A stretch of 55,680 nucleotides of DNA, taken from contig JAUCBJ010003409.1 of the NCBI GenBank assembly GCA_032718475.1, positions 1 through 55,680 of the forward strand, in the 5' to 3' direction. Source of the stretch: Nemertoderma westbladi. Lineage: Eukaryota; Xenacoelomorpha; Nemertodermatida; Nemertodermatidae. The notes beneath the pieces were generated by a model. The model did not search any database and was not told the origin of the DNA. It saw only the letters and a list, made by a program, of their open reading frames with translations. A program made the translations under genes and the position numbers. Below are positions 54,589 through 55,680 of this stretch, one piece after another. Each line of letters begins with the position of its first letter. Positions within the stretch are counted from its first letter, which is position 1.

Positions 54589-55077
54589 TCACTTATCGCA
54601 ATCATTTACAATCACTGCATAAAACAAATGCATGTGCCTTGCAAACATATTTAGAGCATTTGCAGCACTGTAAAAAAAAAAGTGGCTTTTGATGAGATCC
54701 TTTCCGAGTTGTTCAAGAAAAAGACGATGACGAAACTTGATATCTTTGAGCCAGCTTGGATTTATCTCGGACCAAATGATGTAGGCGTTGTAGGCATCAA
54801 TATCAAGGATGTTTGCGAATACCACGACTGGCCATCGCTTGGTCATTCGCTTGCTTGTATAAGTAACTGTGCACTTGTCTGCAGTGTCAACACCTCCTTT
54901 CTCACGATTATACTGGAGAATAATTTCGGGCTTCTTATCTTTACCAGTTTCGATTACCTCGGCATTCATGTGCATTGTACTCATTAGAGTCACAACCTTG
55001 CGCTTCTTAGGACAATATGAGACAACGGACGTATCATCTGTATGGCCAAACAACTCACCTTCAACTTCATCAATAAA
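54589..55077 (-). pseudogene. piggyBac transposase C-terminal fragment
   Basis: The minus-strand frame contains VVSYCPKKRKVVTLMSTMH, then KPEIILQYNREKGGVDTADK, TSKRMTKRWPVVVFANILDI and YNAYIIWSEINP. NREKGGVDTADK includes the last catalytic Asp of the piggyBac DDD triad, and the rest is the conserved C-terminal part of the DDE_Tnp_1_7 domain. The first two catalytic Asp residues and the N-terminus are absent, and a stop precedes residue 1 of the conserved region. The C-terminal cysteine-rich domain is replaced by unrelated residues after a run of T/A (LIKSHFFF), so the gene is broken. A palindromic GGGTCAATATGACCC at about 54524-54538 is of a kind seen in piggyBac-like ends. Confidence 0.85.
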
Positions 55078-55086
55078 TCAACTTCA

Positions 55087-55173
55087 TAGCAAACATACTT
55101 CAGACCAACAAAACGAGACCCGACCAACGTCGTTCCCAAAAACCGTTATCAGCCTACCCAAATACCATCTTAA
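55087..55173. repeat. 90-bp direct repeat flanking piggyBac remnant, right copy
   Basis: Second copy of the 54391-54480 sequence, with substitutions such as GTCGTTCCC for ATCGTTGCC. Its position on the other side of the transposase remnant suggests a local duplication within, or across, the old element. Confidence 0.85.
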
Positions 55174-55680
55174 AGGCAACCCTAAAAATGTTTGCCTCAC
55201 ATAGGTTCTGTTATTTACTTATTCACTTTATTTGTGACATTTTCAATATAAATTATTGATTTATGTGGAAAGTCTGGATCTGCAACAGAATCAGGCAAAC
55301 TATTTCGGATTATTGGAATTTAATTGGCAAACTATACTAGTTTAATGGCAATGGTGTCGTATGGGAGAGTCACCTCAGTGGGTCTCGATTGGGCTCCTTT
55401 TGTTTATTATAGCTAGAAGTGTGTCAGTCACACAATACTATATCAATAACCTCATTATTTACTTTATGTCTGGGATTTAAATATCGATTTAACGATACCC
55501 ATAGTTTCCAGGAGACACGGGGGGGGGGGGGGGGTGGGGGGCAGGGCGCAAATCCCATCTTGACGAATTAATATCCCCTTAATGTTGAATTCTACGTTTA
55601 AGGAAAGGAGCAGGTTACAGTGTTGGTTATTCAACCAAACCAATAAAATAAACACAATAGAACAGGTTACAGTTTAATTT
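55174..55680. other. Window end, no gene recognised
   Basis: AT-rich, with a G tract near 55520-55540. No coding feature supported. Confidence 0.5.

Overview
This is a window of an invertebrate nuclear genome. It has spliced genes with phase-consistent exons, AT-rich introns, and metazoan-specific families (a MEIS/Homothorax TALE homeobox gene and a tau-tubulin kinase, TTBK/Asator). It also carries a non-LTR retrotransposon, a piggyBac remnant, a tRNA-derived SINE and inverted-repeat elements. I cannot name the species; a marine invertebrate is a guess. About half of the window is tandem repeat.

Layout, left to right. 1-7778 holds the last five exons of a MEIS gene on the minus strand, ending with a stop codon at bases 1-3. 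They include a probable 12-nt microexon. The large MEIS intron contains an intronless, degenerate RING1/RNF2-like gene (3604-4287) and a CGCGCG-rich inverted-repeat element (6071-6685). 8020-11160 is a 33-bp minisatellite. From 13947 to 49136 there are seven phase-compatible minus-strand exons of a TTBK gene. They cover the kinase domain from the hinge region to its end, plus a short C-terminal tail whose assignment is less certain. The N-lobe exons and the MEIS N-terminal exons were not found.

The TTBK introns are filled by different repeats. The last one holds a 5.4-kb foldback-like transposon with minisatellite arms (14429-19834). The next upstream holds a hexamer array (21315-21775) and a 4.2-kb, 29-bp array (21984-26180). 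Then comes a 7.9-kb array of 22-bp perfect palindromes (27155-35055), and then an 8.5-kb, 42/46-bp array (37073-45592) interrupted by a 1.9-kb retrotransposon fragment. Beyond 49.1 kb are a hAT-like inverted-repeat element, dispersed repeats, a SINE and a piggyBac remnant.

The most unusual observation is that the 42/46-bp array is a tandem amplification of an exon-intron junction. Each unit carries the last 33 nt of the TTBK activation-segment exon plus the first nine intron bases, including a strong GTAAGT 5' splice site, in sense orientation. The 29-bp array, two introns downstream, appears to have the same architecture: exon tail plus a GTTAGT donor. One gene therefore seems to carry two independently formed arrays of roughly 190 and 140 duplicated 5' splice sites, each starting at an authentic exon end. 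All statements are from reading the sequence; no database search was run.
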